NCBI RefSeq assembly: GCF_019090165.1
Contig: NZ_JAHRIB010000150.1
Coordinates: 1-64,000 of the forward strand
Length of the DNA: 64,000 bases
From: Streptomyces sp. BV286
Lineage (GTDB): Bacteria > Actinomycetota > Actinomycetes > Streptomycetales > Streptomycetaceae
Direction of reading: 5' to 3'
Made by a program: the position numbers and the translations under genes. Below are positions 43,912 to 53,346 of this stretch, in pieces. The notes beneath the pieces were generated by a model. The model ran no database searches, was not told where the DNA came from, and saw nothing but the letters and a program-made list of their open reading frames with translations. The stretch's first letter is position 1; the number at the start of each line of letters is the position of its first letter.

Positions 43912-45129
43912 ATGCCTCTCGCGCTTCTGGCCCTCGCGATCGGGGCCTTCGGAATAGGAACCACCGAGTTCGTGATCATGGGCTTGCTGCCCGAGGTCGC
44001 AGGTGACTTCGGTGTCTCCATCCCCACCGCGGGTTTCCTCGTCACGGGCTACGCGCTGGGGGTCATGTTCGGCGCGCCTCTCATGACCGTCCTCGGCACC
44101 AAGGTGCCCCGCAAGCGGATGCTGATGCTGCTGATGGGACTGTTCATCGTCGGCAATCTGCTCTCCGCCGTGGCCCCCACGTTCTCCGTCATGCTGATCG
44201 GCCGTGTCGTCGCGTCGCTCGCGCACGGGGCCTTCTTCGGCATCGGCTCGGTCGTCGCCGCCGACCTCGTCGCTCCGGACAGGAAGGCCGGCGCCATCGC
44301 GATGATGTTCACGGGCCTGACCGTCGCCAACGTCGTCGGCGTGCCGCTGGGCACTCTCATCGGGCAGTCGGCCGGCTGGCGGGTGACCTTCGCGGCCGTC
44401 GCCGCACTGGGTGTCCTCGGCCTCGCGGGCATCGCCAAACTGGTGCCCGACATGCCCAGGCCGGAAGGCGTCCGACTGCGTCACGAACTGGCCGCTTTCA
44501 AGAACGTCCAGGTCCTGCTCGCCATGCTGATGACGGTCCTCGGCTTCGGCGGAGTATTCGCGGCGATCACCTACATCGCGCCGATGATGACGCATGTCGC
44601 CGGATTCGCCGACGGCTCCGTCACCTGGCTGCTCGTGCTCTTCGGCCTCGGCATGGTCGTGGGGAACCTCGTCGGCGGCAGGTTCGCCGACCGCGCCCTG
44701 ATGCCGATGCTGTACGTCTCGCTGGGCGCTCTCGCAGTCGTACTCGCCCTCTTCACCGTCACGGCGCACAACAAGATCGGTGCGGCCGTGACCATCACGC
44801 TGATCGGCGCTCTCGGGTTCGCCTCCGTGCCGCCACTGCAGAAGCGGGTCCTCGACCAGGCGCACGGAGCCCCGACGCTCGCCTCCGCCGTGAACATCGG
44901 CGCCTTCAACATGGGCAACGCCCTCTCGGCCTGGCTCGGCGGCCTCGTGATCTCGGCCGGCCTGGGCTACACCGCCCCCAACTGGGTCGGCGCTGTCCTC
45001 GCCGCCGCGGCCCTGCTGCTCGCGATCCTCTCGGCCGCCCTGGAGCGCCGAGCCGACTCGGTTGCCCCGCCCGCCGTCGAGGCGGAGCCGGTGCAGTCCT
45101 CGAAGCAGCGTGCCCCCGTTCACAACTGA
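43912..45129 (+). CDS. MFS drug/sugar efflux transporter
   Basis: This is a 405-residue, 12-helix transporter of the DHA1/arabinose-efflux-like group. It begins PLALLALAIGAFGIGTTEFVIMGLLPEVA, a hallmark of that group, followed by GYALGVMFGAPLMTVLG. It is divergent from a MarR regulator, which suggests inducible efflux of a toxic compound. A GlcG-like gene lies 171 bp downstream and may be coregulated. Confidence 0.9.
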   Translation: MPLALLALAIGAFGIGTTEFVIMGLLPEVAGDFGVSIPTAGFLVTGYALGVMFGAPLMTVLGTKVPRKRMLMLLMGLFIVGNLLSAVAPTFSVMLIGRVVASLAHGAFFGIGSVVAADLVAPDRKAGAIAMMFTGLTVANVVGVPLGTLIGQSAGWRVTFAAVAALGVLGLAGIAKLVPDMPRPEGVRLRHELAAFKNVQVLLAMLMTVLGFGGVFAAITYIAPMMTHVAGFADGSVTWLLVLFGLGMVVGNLVGGRFADRALMPMLYVSLGALAVVLALFTVTAHNKIGAAVTITLIGALGFASVPPLQKRVLDQAHGAPTLASAVNIGAFNMGNALSAWLGGLVISAGLGYTAPNWVGAVLAAAALLLAILSAALERRADSVAPPAVEAEPVQSSKQRAPVHN

Positions 45130-45300
45130 GCCGCCTGCCCGGCCGTCTCGCCCCTGTGCGGGCCCGGCACCCCTGTGGGCCACGCCGGCCGTGCGCGACC
45201 GGTCGTGAGCAGGCCGTCCCCGAGTCCGGGTGCGACGCCGACAGGCGGTCGTCCTCCGCACAGCACCACCCCGGCACCTCCCCACAAGGAGAAACCCCTT

Positions 45301-45720
45301 ATGAGCACCACCACCGTTGCCCCGCTGACCATTCAGGACGCCGAGGCTCTCGTCACGGCGGCCCGTCGTGCCGCGGAAGCCGGCGACGCCACGGTCAGTG
45401 TCACGGTCCTCGACGCGGGCGGTCACCTGCTCGCCTTCCGACGTGACGACCGCGCGGTGTTGATCTCGGGCGAGACCAGCACGCGCAAGGCCTACACGGC
45501 ACTGCAGCTCGACACCTCCACCGCGGACCTCGTCGAAGCCGTCCAGCCCGGCGGGCTGTTCCACACCCTGCCGACCGCGCTCGACCGCCCGCTCCTCTTC
45601 ATCGCGGGCGGTGTCCCGGTCCACCGCGACGGCCGACTGATCGGCGCGATCGGAGTCGGCGGTGGCGCGCCGGAGCAGGACCACGCCGTCGCCACCGCTG
45701 CGGTGAAGGCCCTCGCCTGA
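45301..45720 (+). CDS. GlcG/HbpS-family (DUF336) protein
   Basis: This is a 139-residue protein of the heme-degrading/HbpS-like family. The ATG at 45301 is preceded by AAGGAGAAACCCCTT. It begins STTTVAPLTIQDAEALVTAA; family features are VTVLDAGGHLLAFRRDD and GGVPVHRDGRLIGAIGVGG. There is no signal peptide, so it is cytosolic, unlike secreted HbpS. Its ligand is not known. Confidence 0.85.
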   Translation: MSTTTVAPLTIQDAEALVTAARRAAEAGDATVSVTVLDAGGHLLAFRRDDRAVLISGETSTRKAYTALQLDTSTADLVEAVQPGGLFHTLPTALDRPLLFIAGGVPVHRDGRLIGAIGVGGGAPEQDHAVATAAVKALA

Positions 45721-45908
45721 CGAGGTCCGACGCCTCAGGTACCTCAGGCATCTCAGGGAAGTCATGAGCAGCGAACCGCCTGTCCCGTACGGGACAGGCG
45801 CTTCGCTGTCGGTCGCTCGGCTCACCCGCCTGCAGCACCGCTCGCAGGCGATCGCACGGAGCAGAGCCGATTTCAGCAGGCAGCCGTCTGCTCAGTCCGT
45901 GGCCACCG

Positions 45909-46775
45909 TCAGCCCGCGGCCACGGTGAGCGGGGCGAATCGCCGCGCCCAGTCGCCGGGTAGCTCTCCGATGCCGTACGTCATGACCGCGTTGAAGCTCG
46001 TGGAGGCGAGCCCGCGTTCCTTCACCCAGGCCAGCAACTCCTCATGCCGTACGTCGATGTCGGTGCGCAAGGGACTGTCCGTGTGGGCCGCCAGTGAGGC
46101 GATGAGCGCCTTGGCCGTCTGCGTGTCCCTGGCGATCAGCGGGCCGACGACGTGGTTGTCAATGTTGGGCCAGGCAGCCGCGTACCCGGTGATCCGTCCG
46201 TCCTCCTCGGCGACACGCAACTGGTCGGCGAAGGCGGGAAGACGCGTGATCATGTGCGTGCGGTCAGTACCGAAGACCTCTTCGTCGAGTCGCAGAATCG
46301 CAGGGAGGTCCTCGGCCGTGGCCGGACGTGTGGGGACCTCGGGCTCCGGGCCGCTGGGAGTGAAGTGGCCGCGGACCATCTCGACCCGGCCGACGGCCTT
46401 GAAGCCAAGCTCTTCGTAGAGAGGACGCCCGTACGGCGTGGCATGCAGGGTCAGCGGGATGGTCCCCGACTCGGCCATCACATGACGCATGAGTCGGCGC
46501 CCGATGCCCTGGCGGGCATGCCGCTCGGAGACGAGCACCATGCCGATGGCTGCCAGATCAGGTTGGTCCTGAGGCCCGTAGGCGGTCACGACGCACGCGG
46601 CGACGAGTCCTCCATCGGGGTCGTCGATGCCGTACCCCGTGCAGGCCGCGAGCAGCAGGCCCCACTTGTGTTCCTCACGGGGCCAGCTCCGGTCCTCGGA
46701 GAGGTCTGCGCAGGCGGACAGATCGCGAGTCGTCAGCCGGCGGATGGACAAGGAAGCGGTGGAAGGAGTCGACAC
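45909..46775 (-). CDS. GNAT acetyltransferase with C-terminal GNAT-like domain
   Basis: This is a 288-residue protein made of two parts. The N-terminal GNAT domain carries VLVSERHARQGIGRRLMRHVM, the acetyl-CoA motif (about 80-100), followed by HATPYGRPLYEELGFKAVG. The C-terminal half (about 150-288, AEDLPAILRLDEEVFGTDR) resembles the partner domain of YitH-like acetyltransferases. The substrate is unknown. It starts 5 bp after the stop of the next gene upstream and is probably cotranscribed with it. Confidence 0.85.
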   Translation of the reverse strand: MSTPSTASLSIRRLTTRDLSACADLSEDRSWPREEHKWGLLLAACTGYGIDDPDGGLVAACVVTAYGPQDQPDLAAIGMVLVSERHARQGIGRRLMRHVMAESGTIPLTLHATPYGRPLYEELGFKAVGRVEMVRGHFTPSGPEPEVPTRPATAEDLPAILRLDEEVFGTDRTHMITRLPAFADQLRVAEEDGRITGYAAAWPNIDNHVVGPLIARDTQTAKALIASLAAHTDSPLRTDIDVRHEELLAWVKERGLASTSFNAVMTYGIGELPGDWARRFAPLTVAAG

Positions 46776-46780
46776 GCAGG

Positions 46781-47326
46781 TCAGGCTGTCTGACGGGTGC
46801 CCTCGGCGTCCACCGATTTGCGGGCGGCCGTACGGATCCTCTGCCCGCGTCGGGTCAGCCCCCAGGGCTTGAGGATCGAGATGACCGTCATGAAGAGATA
46901 GGCGGACAGTGAGACGACCGGGCCGAACAGGACGTCACCGGGGTCAGGCAGGGGCCCGCCGGCCGACACCGCGGTGACCGCTGAGTCGACCCCGGGGCGC
47001 AGCGCGAAAGCGGTGGCGGTGAGCGTCGCCAGGGTCAGCCAGAACTTGGTGTGGACCCACCGATGCCGGGCGAGCCCCCAGGGAGTGCCGAGGGACAGCA
47101 GCAGTCCGCTCAAGAGCGTGAGAAACGCCAGGGGGAGCAGGAGCCAGTCGGCGAAAATCTTCATGGCGCGGACGGAGGCTTCCGCGGTCTCCGCGGACCC
47201 GGTGGTGGCCGCGGTGACGCCCAGAGCGAGCAGCCCCAGCGTGAGCCCGAGCCAGCACGCGGACGCGGCTGCGTGGACGACGAGAGTGGCCCGGCGCGCG
47301 GGGCGACTTAGTTTCACGTGAAACAC
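46781..47326 (-). CDS. Integral membrane protein (DUF2269-like), unknown function
   Basis: This membrane protein of about 181 residues has four hydrophobic segments, including VVHAAASACWLGLTLGLLAL, WLLLPLAFLTLLSGLLLSLG and LTLATLTATAFAL. The start is uncertain. The GTG at 47326 is chosen because the frame further upstream overlaps the divergent HAD gene. The coding DNA runs through parS site 11, which would encode FHVK at the N-terminus. No clear ribosome-binding sequence is seen, so the real start may be a later codon. A GNAT gene follows. Confidence 0.65.
   Translation of the reverse strand: MFHVKLSRPARRATLVVHAAASACWLGLTLGLLALGVTAATTGSAETAEASVRAMKIFADWLLLPLAFLTLLSGLLLSLGTPWGLARHRWVHTKFWLTLATLTATAFALRPGVDSAVTAVSAGGPLPDPGDVLFGPVVSLSAYLFMTVISILKPWGLTRRGQRIRTAARKSVDAEGTRQTA
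47310..47325. promoter_or_regulatory. parS: parS site 11
   Basis: AGTTTCACGTGAAACA with a perfect core, at the very start of the membrane-protein gene and 69 bp before the divergent HAD gene. ParB bound here would cover the start region. Confidence 0.93.
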
Positions 47327-47393
47327 CGTGCCGGGCGGGAGCGTCCCGGACGTCTGCCCATGGGAGTAACTCCACGTACTAGCCTCGGCGTAC

Positions 47394-48026
47394 ATGGCGA
47401 GACTTCACCTCTTCGATCTGGACGGGACGCTGCTGCACGGCTCGTCGGCGCCTGTGGAAATCTCCCGGCAGCTGGGGCTGGCGGCCGAGGCCGTGGCGCT
47501 CGACGAGGCGATCGGGGCGGGGCTCATAGGCCCGCCGGAGTACGCGACGCAGGTGCACGCCCTCTGGGCGGACCTCACCGAGGCTCATGTGGAGGCTGCC
47601 TTCACGGGTGCCCCGTGGCTGTCGGGCATCGAGGATGTCTGGACGCGGATCAGGCGGAACGGCGACTACTGCGCTGTTGTCTCGCTCTCGCCCTCGTTCT
47701 TCGTGGAGAGGCTGACAGGGTGGGGCGCGCACGCGGCGTACGGATCACGTTTCCCCGCGGTGCCGTTCACCGAGCCGGTGGATCCGGCGGGGCTTCTGAG
47801 TTCGGTTGCCAAGGTGCGGATCGCGGACCGGCTCTGCGAGGAGTTCGGGGTGGGGCGTACCGACTGTGTCGCATACGGCGACTCGATGTCGGACAGGGAT
47901 CTGTTCCAGGTGGTCCCGGTGTCCGTGGCGGTCAATGCGGACCAGCATCTGACGGGCCTCGCCACCCACTCCTACGTGGGGCGGGATCTGCGGGACGCCT
48001 ATGAACTGGTGTGCGCTGCCCGGTAG
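47394..48026 (+). CDS. HAD-superfamily phosphatase (SerB-like)
   Basis: This is a cytosolic phosphohydrolase of 210 residues. HAD motif I is HLFDLDGTLLHG with the DLDGT nucleophile and acid at residues 8-12. Motif II lies near VVSLSPSFFVERL. Motif IV is YGDSMSDRDLFQVV. The order and spacing match subclass IB enzymes related to phosphoserine phosphatase. The substrate is unknown. Confidence 0.88.
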   Translation: MARLHLFDLDGTLLHGSSAPVEISRQLGLAAEAVALDEAIGAGLIGPPEYATQVHALWADLTEAHVEAAFTGAPWLSGIEDVWTRIRRNGDYCAVVSLSPSFFVERLTGWGAHAAYGSRFPAVPFTEPVDPAGLLSSVAKVRIADRLCEEFGVGRTDCVAYGDSMSDRDLFQVVPVSVAVNADQHLTGLATHSYVGRDLRDAYELVCAAR

Positions 48027-48441
48027 CCGACGAGAACGACGGGTCGGTCAGCACCCGGTTCCTGACGTGAGGGAGGCGAATACCTGCGCGGCGCTCAGTG
48101 GTCGGTATGGCAGATTCCGGATTCTGCCCGGCCGGGTTCCCACGCCTCCCACCGGGGCGAACACAGAGCAATGCAGCCTAACGGGACAGAGAGATCGAAG
48201 ACCCGCATTTCCGGTTATGTGACCGGGCGTTGAAGCCGGGTGGGATGCTTCGATGGCGACAATGCGCCCGATGCCACGTTCTCGGTGTGCTCGTCCCAGG
48301 GGGACCGGGATTCCGCGGTTCGCAGGGGCCGCGTCGCCGCCGAGGTGGAACGGGAGAAGCAAGGAGTCTGCGAGGGAAGAGGCATCTTCCGATCGAGGAG
48401 GTGCGCGTACCGACCGAAAGATGTTCGAGGCGAGGCACTCC

Positions 48442-49911
48442 ATGGACGTTCCGGCCACCACATCGGCCGACAACGCCGTTTCTGGTGGCGGTGGGGACGA
48501 CTGGTTCACGTCGCGCACACCGCCGGAGCCGCCCGCGGGTGGCGAGCAGGAGACGACCGAGGGGCGGCGCCTGGCCGCGCTGCGTCCCGTCGGCAGGCCG
48601 ACGCCGGGAGATGGTGACGCGACACGGCGGCGAACGCCCCGGGGTGCCGAGCCCGCACCGAGCGCCGACCGGGCCGAAGCCGGAAGCACGCGCGCGGGAG
48701 GCCGCCACGCGGGCTCCCCGGCCGGAGGCTCCACCCGCGCCGGGCCCGGGCCCGCCGACGCCCCCGCCGGGAACCTCGTACGGACCGACGCGCCCGCCAC
48801 TCCCGACGCCGTCCTCATCCGCCGCACCATGGCCGAGGTGGGGCCCGTGGCCGACAAGGTCACCTCGTACTTCTACGCGTTGCTGTTCGTCCGCCATCCC
48901 TACCTGCGTCCGCTGTTCCCCGCCGCGATGGACACCCAGCGGGACCGGCTGCTGAAGGCCCTGCTGACGGCGGCCGAGCACATCGACAACACCGAGGTCC
49001 TGGTCGCGTATCTGCAGAACCTCGGCCGCGGCCACCGCAAGTACGGCACTCGCTCCGAGCACTACCCGGCCGTCGGAGAGTGCCTCATCGGCGCGCTCAG
49101 CCGGTTCGCCGCGCCGGTCTGGGACAAGGAGACGGAAGCGGCCTGGGTCAGGGCGTACACGACGATCTCGCAGGTCATGATCGATGCCGCCGCGACGGAC
49201 GAACTGCGCGCCCCGGCCTGGTGGCTGGCCGAGGTGGTCTCGCACGACCTGCGAACCCAGGACATCGCCGTCATCACCGTCCGGCCCGATCAGCCGTACC
49301 CCTTCCTCGCAGGGCAGTACACGAGCCTGGAGACCCCCTGGTGGCCGCGTATATGGCGGCACTACTCGTTCGCTTCGGCGCCCCGGTCCGACGGACTGCT
49401 GTCGTTCCACGTGAAGGCGGTACCGGCGGGCTGGGTCTCCGGTGCGCTGGTGCACCGGGCCCGCCCCGGCGACACCATCCGGCTGGGTCCGCCCGCGGGC
49501 TCCATGACCGTCGACCACACCACCGACAGCGGGCTGCTCTGCCTGGGCGGCGGTACCGGCATCGCACCGATCAAGGCACTGGTCGAGGACGTTGCCGAGT
49601 ACGGACAAAGGCGCGCCGTGGAGGTCTTCTACGGAGCCCGGACCGATCACGACCTGTACGACCTCGACACCATGCTCCAGCTCCAGCAGAGCCATCCCTG
49701 GCTCGCCGTGCGTCCGATAGTCGACCGGCACGCCCATCTTCAGCTGCCCGACGCGGTACGCGACTACGGCCCGTGGAACGAGTACGACGCCTATCTGTCG
49801 GGCCCGCCCGGCATGATCCGCAACGGTGTGCACGCGCTCCGCGACATCGGCATCCCGTCGGAGCGGATCCGTCACGACGCGGTGGAAGAACTCGTCGCGA
49901 CCAGGGCCTGA
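48442..49911 (+). CDS. Flavohemoglobin-like globin/FAD/NAD oxidoreductase with long N-terminal extension
   Basis: This is a probable nitric-oxide dioxygenase-type protein of about 489 residues. The ATG at 48442 has GAGGCGAGG ahead; the ATG at 48421 is also possible. Residues 1 to about 115 are Gly/Pro/Arg/Ala-rich and probably disordered, unlike the 400-residue Hmp family. The globin domain (about 118-250) starts LIRRTMAEVGPVADKVTSYFYALLF; the proximal histidine is likely in GRGHRKYG. The FAD domain has WRHYSFASAP and the NAD domain GGGTGIAPIKALVED. The C-terminal phenylalanine signature of Hmp is not obvious. Streptomyces encode several such paralogues. Confidence 0.85.
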   Translation: MDVPATTSADNAVSGGGGDDWFTSRTPPEPPAGGEQETTEGRRLAALRPVGRPTPGDGDATRRRTPRGAEPAPSADRAEAGSTRAGGRHAGSPAGGSTRAGPGPADAPAGNLVRTDAPATPDAVLIRRTMAEVGPVADKVTSYFYALLFVRHPYLRPLFPAAMDTQRDRLLKALLTAAEHIDNTEVLVAYLQNLGRGHRKYGTRSEHYPAVGECLIGALSRFAAPVWDKETEAAWVRAYTTISQVMIDAAATDELRAPAWWLAEVVSHDLRTQDIAVITVRPDQPYPFLAGQYTSLETPWWPRIWRHYSFASAPRSDGLLSFHVKAVPAGWVSGALVHRARPGDTIRLGPPAGSMTVDHTTDSGLLCLGGGTGIAPIKALVEDVAEYGQRRAVEVFYGARTDHDLYDLDTMLQLQQSHPWLAVRPIVDRHAHLQLPDAVRDYGPWNEYDAYLSGPPGMIRNGVHALRDIGIPSERIRHDAVEELVATRA

Positions 49912-50039
49912 CTCCGGCGGCACGGAGCTCACGGCTCGCCGGCTGCGGGCCCGGCCACGGACGACGGGCACAGGGCCCACGGTGACGCTTCACGGGCCGT
50001 GTGTGCCCGATTCGGGGTCCCGGCCCGCAGCCGTGCGTC

Positions 50040-50522
50040 TCAGCCCAGATCGGGCGCGTGCATCGCCCGTACGCCCTCGATGTTCCCGTCGAGATAGTGC
50101 CGCAGTGACAGCGGTACGAGATGGACGGAGGCGATGCCGACGCGGGTGAAGGGGATGCGCACGATCTCGTACTCGCCGCAGGGTTCGTCGATCTCGGGGC
50201 CGTGGCGCAGCGAGGGATCCATGGAGCCCAGGCGGCATACGAAGAAGTGCTGGACCTTGACTCCGCTCGCGCCGCCGTCCTCGCCGATGTGCTCGACGGT
50301 GTCGACGAAACAGGGCACGACGTCGGTGATCTTGGCGCCGAGCTCCTCGTGCACTTCGCGGTGGAGCGCGTCGACGACGGTCGTGTCCTCCGGCTCGACC
50401 CCACCGCCGGGCGTCAGCCAGTAGGGATCGACGCCGGGTTTGGTCCGTTTGATCAGGATCAGGTCATCGCCGTCCAGAAGGACGGCCCGGGCGGTGCGCT
50501 TGACCACGGGTCGGACGGTCAT
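50040..50522 (-). CDS. Nudix hydrolase
   Basis: This pyrophosphohydrolase has 160 residues. The Nudix box GGGVEPEDTTVVDALHREVHEELGAKI (about 38-64) carries the REVHEEL catalytic core. The protein begins TVRPVVKRTARAVLLDGDDLI. The substrate cannot be read from the sequence. A degenerate parS-like sequence lies 21 bp upstream of the start. Confidence 0.9.
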   Translation of the reverse strand: MTVRPVVKRTARAVLLDGDDLILIKRTKPGVDPYWLTPGGGVEPEDTTVVDALHREVHEELGAKITDVVPCFVDTVEHIGEDGGASGVKVQHFFVCRLGSMDPSLRHGPEIDEPCGEYEIVRIPFTRVGIASVHLVPLSLRHYLDGNIEGVRAMHAPDLG

Positions 50523-50542
50523 GGGAGGAATGTGGCCCGGTT

Positions 50543-50558
50543 GGTTCCACGTGAAACA
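50543..50558. promoter_or_regulatory. Degenerate parS-like site 12
   Basis: GGTTCCACGTGAAACA has a perfect right half and two mismatches in the left half. It lies in the 66-bp gap between the Nudix and LysR genes. Confidence 0.5.
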
Positions 50559-50588
50559 TCGTGGGGCTGACCAGGGGAAGCATCTTTG

Positions 50589-51494
50589 TCACGCCCAGTC
50601 GGTGGCGGCGCGCAGCAGCCACTCGTGCGCCCGCGCAATATGCGGCATGGCCAGGGTGCCGCTGCGTACCACCACGAAGTACGTGCGAAGCGGAGGCACC
50701 GCGGGTTCGGTCAGCGCCACGACGTCTCCCCGCTCCAGGGCCGGTCCGCAGAGATAGCGCGGCAGCACCGCGAGTCCCGCCCCGGTGGTGGCGCAGGCGA
50801 GTACCGCGCGCAGGTCGGGGACGATGACGGTGCCCGACGCGGCGGGCAGGGAGTCGAAGACAGAGGCCCAGTAGCGGGTGATGAACGGCAGCGACTCGTG
50901 CACCTCCACGACCGGCAGGTTCTCCAGGGCGGGCGCCCCCCTGTGCCGTGCCCTGGCGGAGCCGATACGGGTGGCCCAGCGGGGAGCGGCGACCAGGACA
51001 AGCTCCTCGTCGCAGAGCGGAGTCGCGGTGAGCAGAGAACCGCGAGGGCGGGCCGTGCTGATGGCCAGATCGTGATGCCCGGCGGAGAGTCCTTCCAGAG
51101 TTTCCTCGGCATTGCCGAAGGAGGCCCGCAGAGCGAAGCCCTGGCCGTCGTCGGCGATCAGCTCGGTGAGTGCGGGCAGCGCGCGCTCAGCGGTGAACTC
51201 CGGCGGTCCGGCGAGGTGGAGCGTGCGGATCGAGGAGTCCTCGTCGAGGCCGGTCTCGGTGATCTCCACCAGGGCGTCGAGATGCGGAGCAGCCTTGTGG
51301 GCGAGCTCGTCGCCGATGGTGGTGGGGGTCACCCCGCGGGCCTGGCGCAGGAACAAGGGGCGGCCCAGTTGCCGTTCGAGCGTCCGGATCTGTGAAGTGA
51401 CGGCCGGCTGGGACAGGCCGAGCAGCGCGGCGGCGCGGGTGAAGGAACCGGCCCTGTGCACGGTCACGAAGGTCCGCAGCAGGGCCAAATCCAT
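50589..51494 (-). CDS. LysR-family transcriptional regulator
   Basis: This is a 301-residue regulator. The N-terminal helix-turn-helix reads FVTVHRAGSFTRAAALLGLSQPAVTSQI, the classic LysR motif (about 9-36). The remainder is a substrate-binding effector domain. The divergent partner usual for LysR is not present, since the plus-strand side upstream (51495-51709) contains no gene. The target is therefore unknown. Confidence 0.93.
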   Translation of the reverse strand: MDLALLRTFVTVHRAGSFTRAAALLGLSQPAVTSQIRTLERQLGRPLFLRQARGVTPTTIGDELAHKAAPHLDALVEITETGLDEDSSIRTLHLAGPPEFTAERALPALTELIADDGQGFALRASFGNAEETLEGLSAGHHDLAISTARPRGSLLTATPLCDEELVLVAAPRWATRIGSARARHRGAPALENLPVVEVHESLPFITRYWASVFDSLPAASGTVIVPDLRAVLACATTGAGLAVLPRYLCGPALERGDVVALTEPAVPPLRTYFVVVRSGTLAMPHIARAHEWLLRAATDWA

Positions 51495-51709
51495 GGCGTT
51501 CCTTCCCTCTCCAGCTCCCCGGAAGCCTTCAACTATAAATAAGTCGATAGGTCTCTGTCGCTACCGTGATTGGACACTGACGCAGAGTCAACTAGCCTTG
51601 TTCGCGCGGTTCTTCGCGCGCAGAACCGGGACGGTCCGAGCCACGAGGGGGGAGGCTCGGACCGTCCGCCTTGCGCCACCTGCCTACTGACCGGTCGCTC
51701 AGCAGGCGT

Positions 51710-52849
51710 TCACGTCGCCGACCGGTCCAGAGCCTGCAGGACATCCGCCACCAGGTCCTCGGGGTCCTCGGCACCGACCGAGAAACGGATGAAGCCCTCC
51801 GGGACCGCGTCGCCGCCCCAGCGGCCGCGGCGCTCAGCCGTCGACCGCACTCCGCCGAAGCTCGTCGCATCGTCCACCAGCCGCAACGCGTCGAGAAAAC
51901 GGTCGGCACGCGCGCGCGTGGGCAACGTGAACGACACCACGCATCCGAAGCGCCGCATCTGCTGCGAGGCGATCTTGTGAGAGGGGTCGCCAGGCAGTCC
52001 CGGATAACGGACGCCGAGATCCTCGGACCGGTCCCGCAGTGCCTCGGCGATCACCAGCGCGCTCGCGTTCTGCCGTTCCACACGCAGGTGCAGCGTGGCG
52101 AGCGAGCGGTGGGCGAGCCATGCCTCCATGGGCCCGGGGATCGCCCCGACGATCTTGCGCCAGCGCCGTACGGAGGCCATCGTCGCGGCGTCGCCACCCG
52201 AGACGTACCCCAGCAGGACGTCTCCGTGCCCGGTGAGCTGCTTGGTGCCGCTGGCCACGGAGAAGTCGGCCCCCAGCTCCAGGGGCCGCTGCCCGAGCGG
52301 TGTCGCCAGGGTGTTGTCGACCGCGACGAGACAGCCGCGCGCGCGGGCCGCCGCCACCAGCCGCCGCACGTCGCACACGTCGAGCCCCGGGTTCGAGGGG
52401 GTCTCGATCCACAGCAGCTTCGCGCCGTCCAGGACGTCGAGCTGGGCGTCACCGCCGGTCGCCGCGGTACGCACCTCGATCCCGTACGCCTCCAACTGTC
52501 CGCGTACGAGTGGCAGGACCTGGTAGCCGTCGCTCGGCAGCACGACCGTGTCGCCGGCGCTCAGCTGCGAGAAGAGGACGGCAGAGATGGCGGCCATGCC
52601 GGAGGCGAAGACGAGCGTTTCGACGTCGTCCCGCCCGGGCGCCTCCAGCTCGCCGATGGCGCGCTCCAGGTGGGTCCAGGTCGGGTTCTCGTCACGTCCG
52701 TAGGTGTACGGGCCGGTGGGATCGCCCGGCAGATGGAAGTGGGCGGCGAAGACCGGGCCCGGCAGGGTCGGCTCGTGCTTGACCGGCTCGGGCAGGCCCG
52801 CCCGCACCGCGCGCGTACCGTCGCCCGTTCCCTCGAAGAAATCCGTCAT
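51710..52849 (-). CDS. PLP-dependent trans-sulfuration enzyme (cystathionine gamma-lyase type)
   Basis: This Cys/Met-metabolism PLP enzyme has 379 residues and overlaps the phosphatase gene ptpA by 4 bp (ATGA). Family signatures are YTYGRDENPTWTHLERAIGELE, VFASGMAAISAVLFSQL and WIETPSNPGLDVCDV. The PLP lysine is in SVASGTKQLTGHGDVLLG. The closest activity is cystathionine gamma-lyase (cysteine formation), but gamma-synthase or methionine gamma-lyase activity cannot be excluded from sequence alone. Confidence 0.88.
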   Translation of the reverse strand: MTDFFEGTGDGTRAVRAGLPEPVKHEPTLPGPVFAAHFHLPGDPTGPYTYGRDENPTWTHLERAIGELEAPGRDDVETLVFASGMAAISAVLFSQLSAGDTVVLPSDGYQVLPLVRGQLEAYGIEVRTAATGGDAQLDVLDGAKLLWIETPSNPGLDVCDVRRLVAAARARGCLVAVDNTLATPLGQRPLELGADFSVASGTKQLTGHGDVLLGYVSGGDAATMASVRRWRKIVGAIPGPMEAWLAHRSLATLHLRVERQNASALVIAEALRDRSEDLGVRYPGLPGDPSHKIASQQMRRFGCVVSFTLPTRARADRFLDALRLVDDATSFGGVRSTAERRGRWGGDAVPEGFIRFSVGAEDPEDLVADVLQALDRSAT

Positions 52850-53337
52850 GCCGCCCGTCCCTCCACTTGCTCCCGCACAGCGGCGAGCAGACCGGGGCTC
52901 GCCGCCTCCACCATCTCAAGGCACTCCTCGAATCCGCCCATGCCCCCGTAATAGGGATCCGGTACGTCGAGGTCGTCGCCCGCGGCGGGGTCGTACGAGC
53001 GCAGCAGCCGGACCTTCTCGGCATCGGCCGGGGTGGGCGCGAGGCGCCGCAGGGCTCTGAGGTGCCCGGCGTCGAGAGCTATCACCAGGTCGAGCCGGGA
53101 GAACCAGCCGGTCAGGAACTGGCGGGCCGCGTGGCCGCTTTCGTAGCCGTTCGTCTCCAGCACGGAGACGGTGCGCGGATCGGCGCCGTCACCCTCGTGC
53201 CAGCCCCCCGTGCCCGCGCTGTCGACCTCGACCAGGCCGTCGAGCCCGGCCTCGGCCACCCGCGCGCGGAACACGGATTCGGCCATCGGGGAGCGGCAGA
53301 TGTTGCCGGTGCAGACGAAGCACACGCGATAGGGCAT
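52846..53337 (-). CDS. ptpA: Low-molecular-weight protein tyrosine phosphatase PtpA
   Basis: This 163-residue protein is a cysteine-dependent tyrosine phosphatase. The CX5R loop at the N-terminus is VCTGNICRSPMAESVFR (C10 to R16), and the general acid is in VPDPYYGGMGGFEECL. It begins PYRVCFVC. The Streptomyces enzyme at this position has been named PtpA and influences secondary metabolism when overexpressed. It overlaps the PLP enzyme gene. Confidence 0.92.
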   Translation of the reverse strand: MPYRVCFVCTGNICRSPMAESVFRARVAEAGLDGLVEVDSAGTGGWHEGDGADPRTVSVLETNGYESGHAARQFLTGWFSRLDLVIALDAGHLRALRRLAPTPADAEKVRLLRSYDPAAGDDLDVPDPYYGGMGGFEECLEMVEAASPGLLAAVREQVEGRAA

Positions 53338-53346
53338 CCGGGTCGC

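Noticed and set aside
43840..45825. 661-codon minus-strand frame across the MFS and GlcG genes
   Set aside because: It is an antisense shadow of two well-supported genes, and its own composition is His/Glu/Arg/Gly-rich.
48027..48441. Possible small gene in the 415-bp gap between the HAD and flavohemoglobin genes
   Set aside because: Short frames exist on both strands, but none has both a ribosome-binding sequence and protein-like composition. The gap probably holds a promoter.
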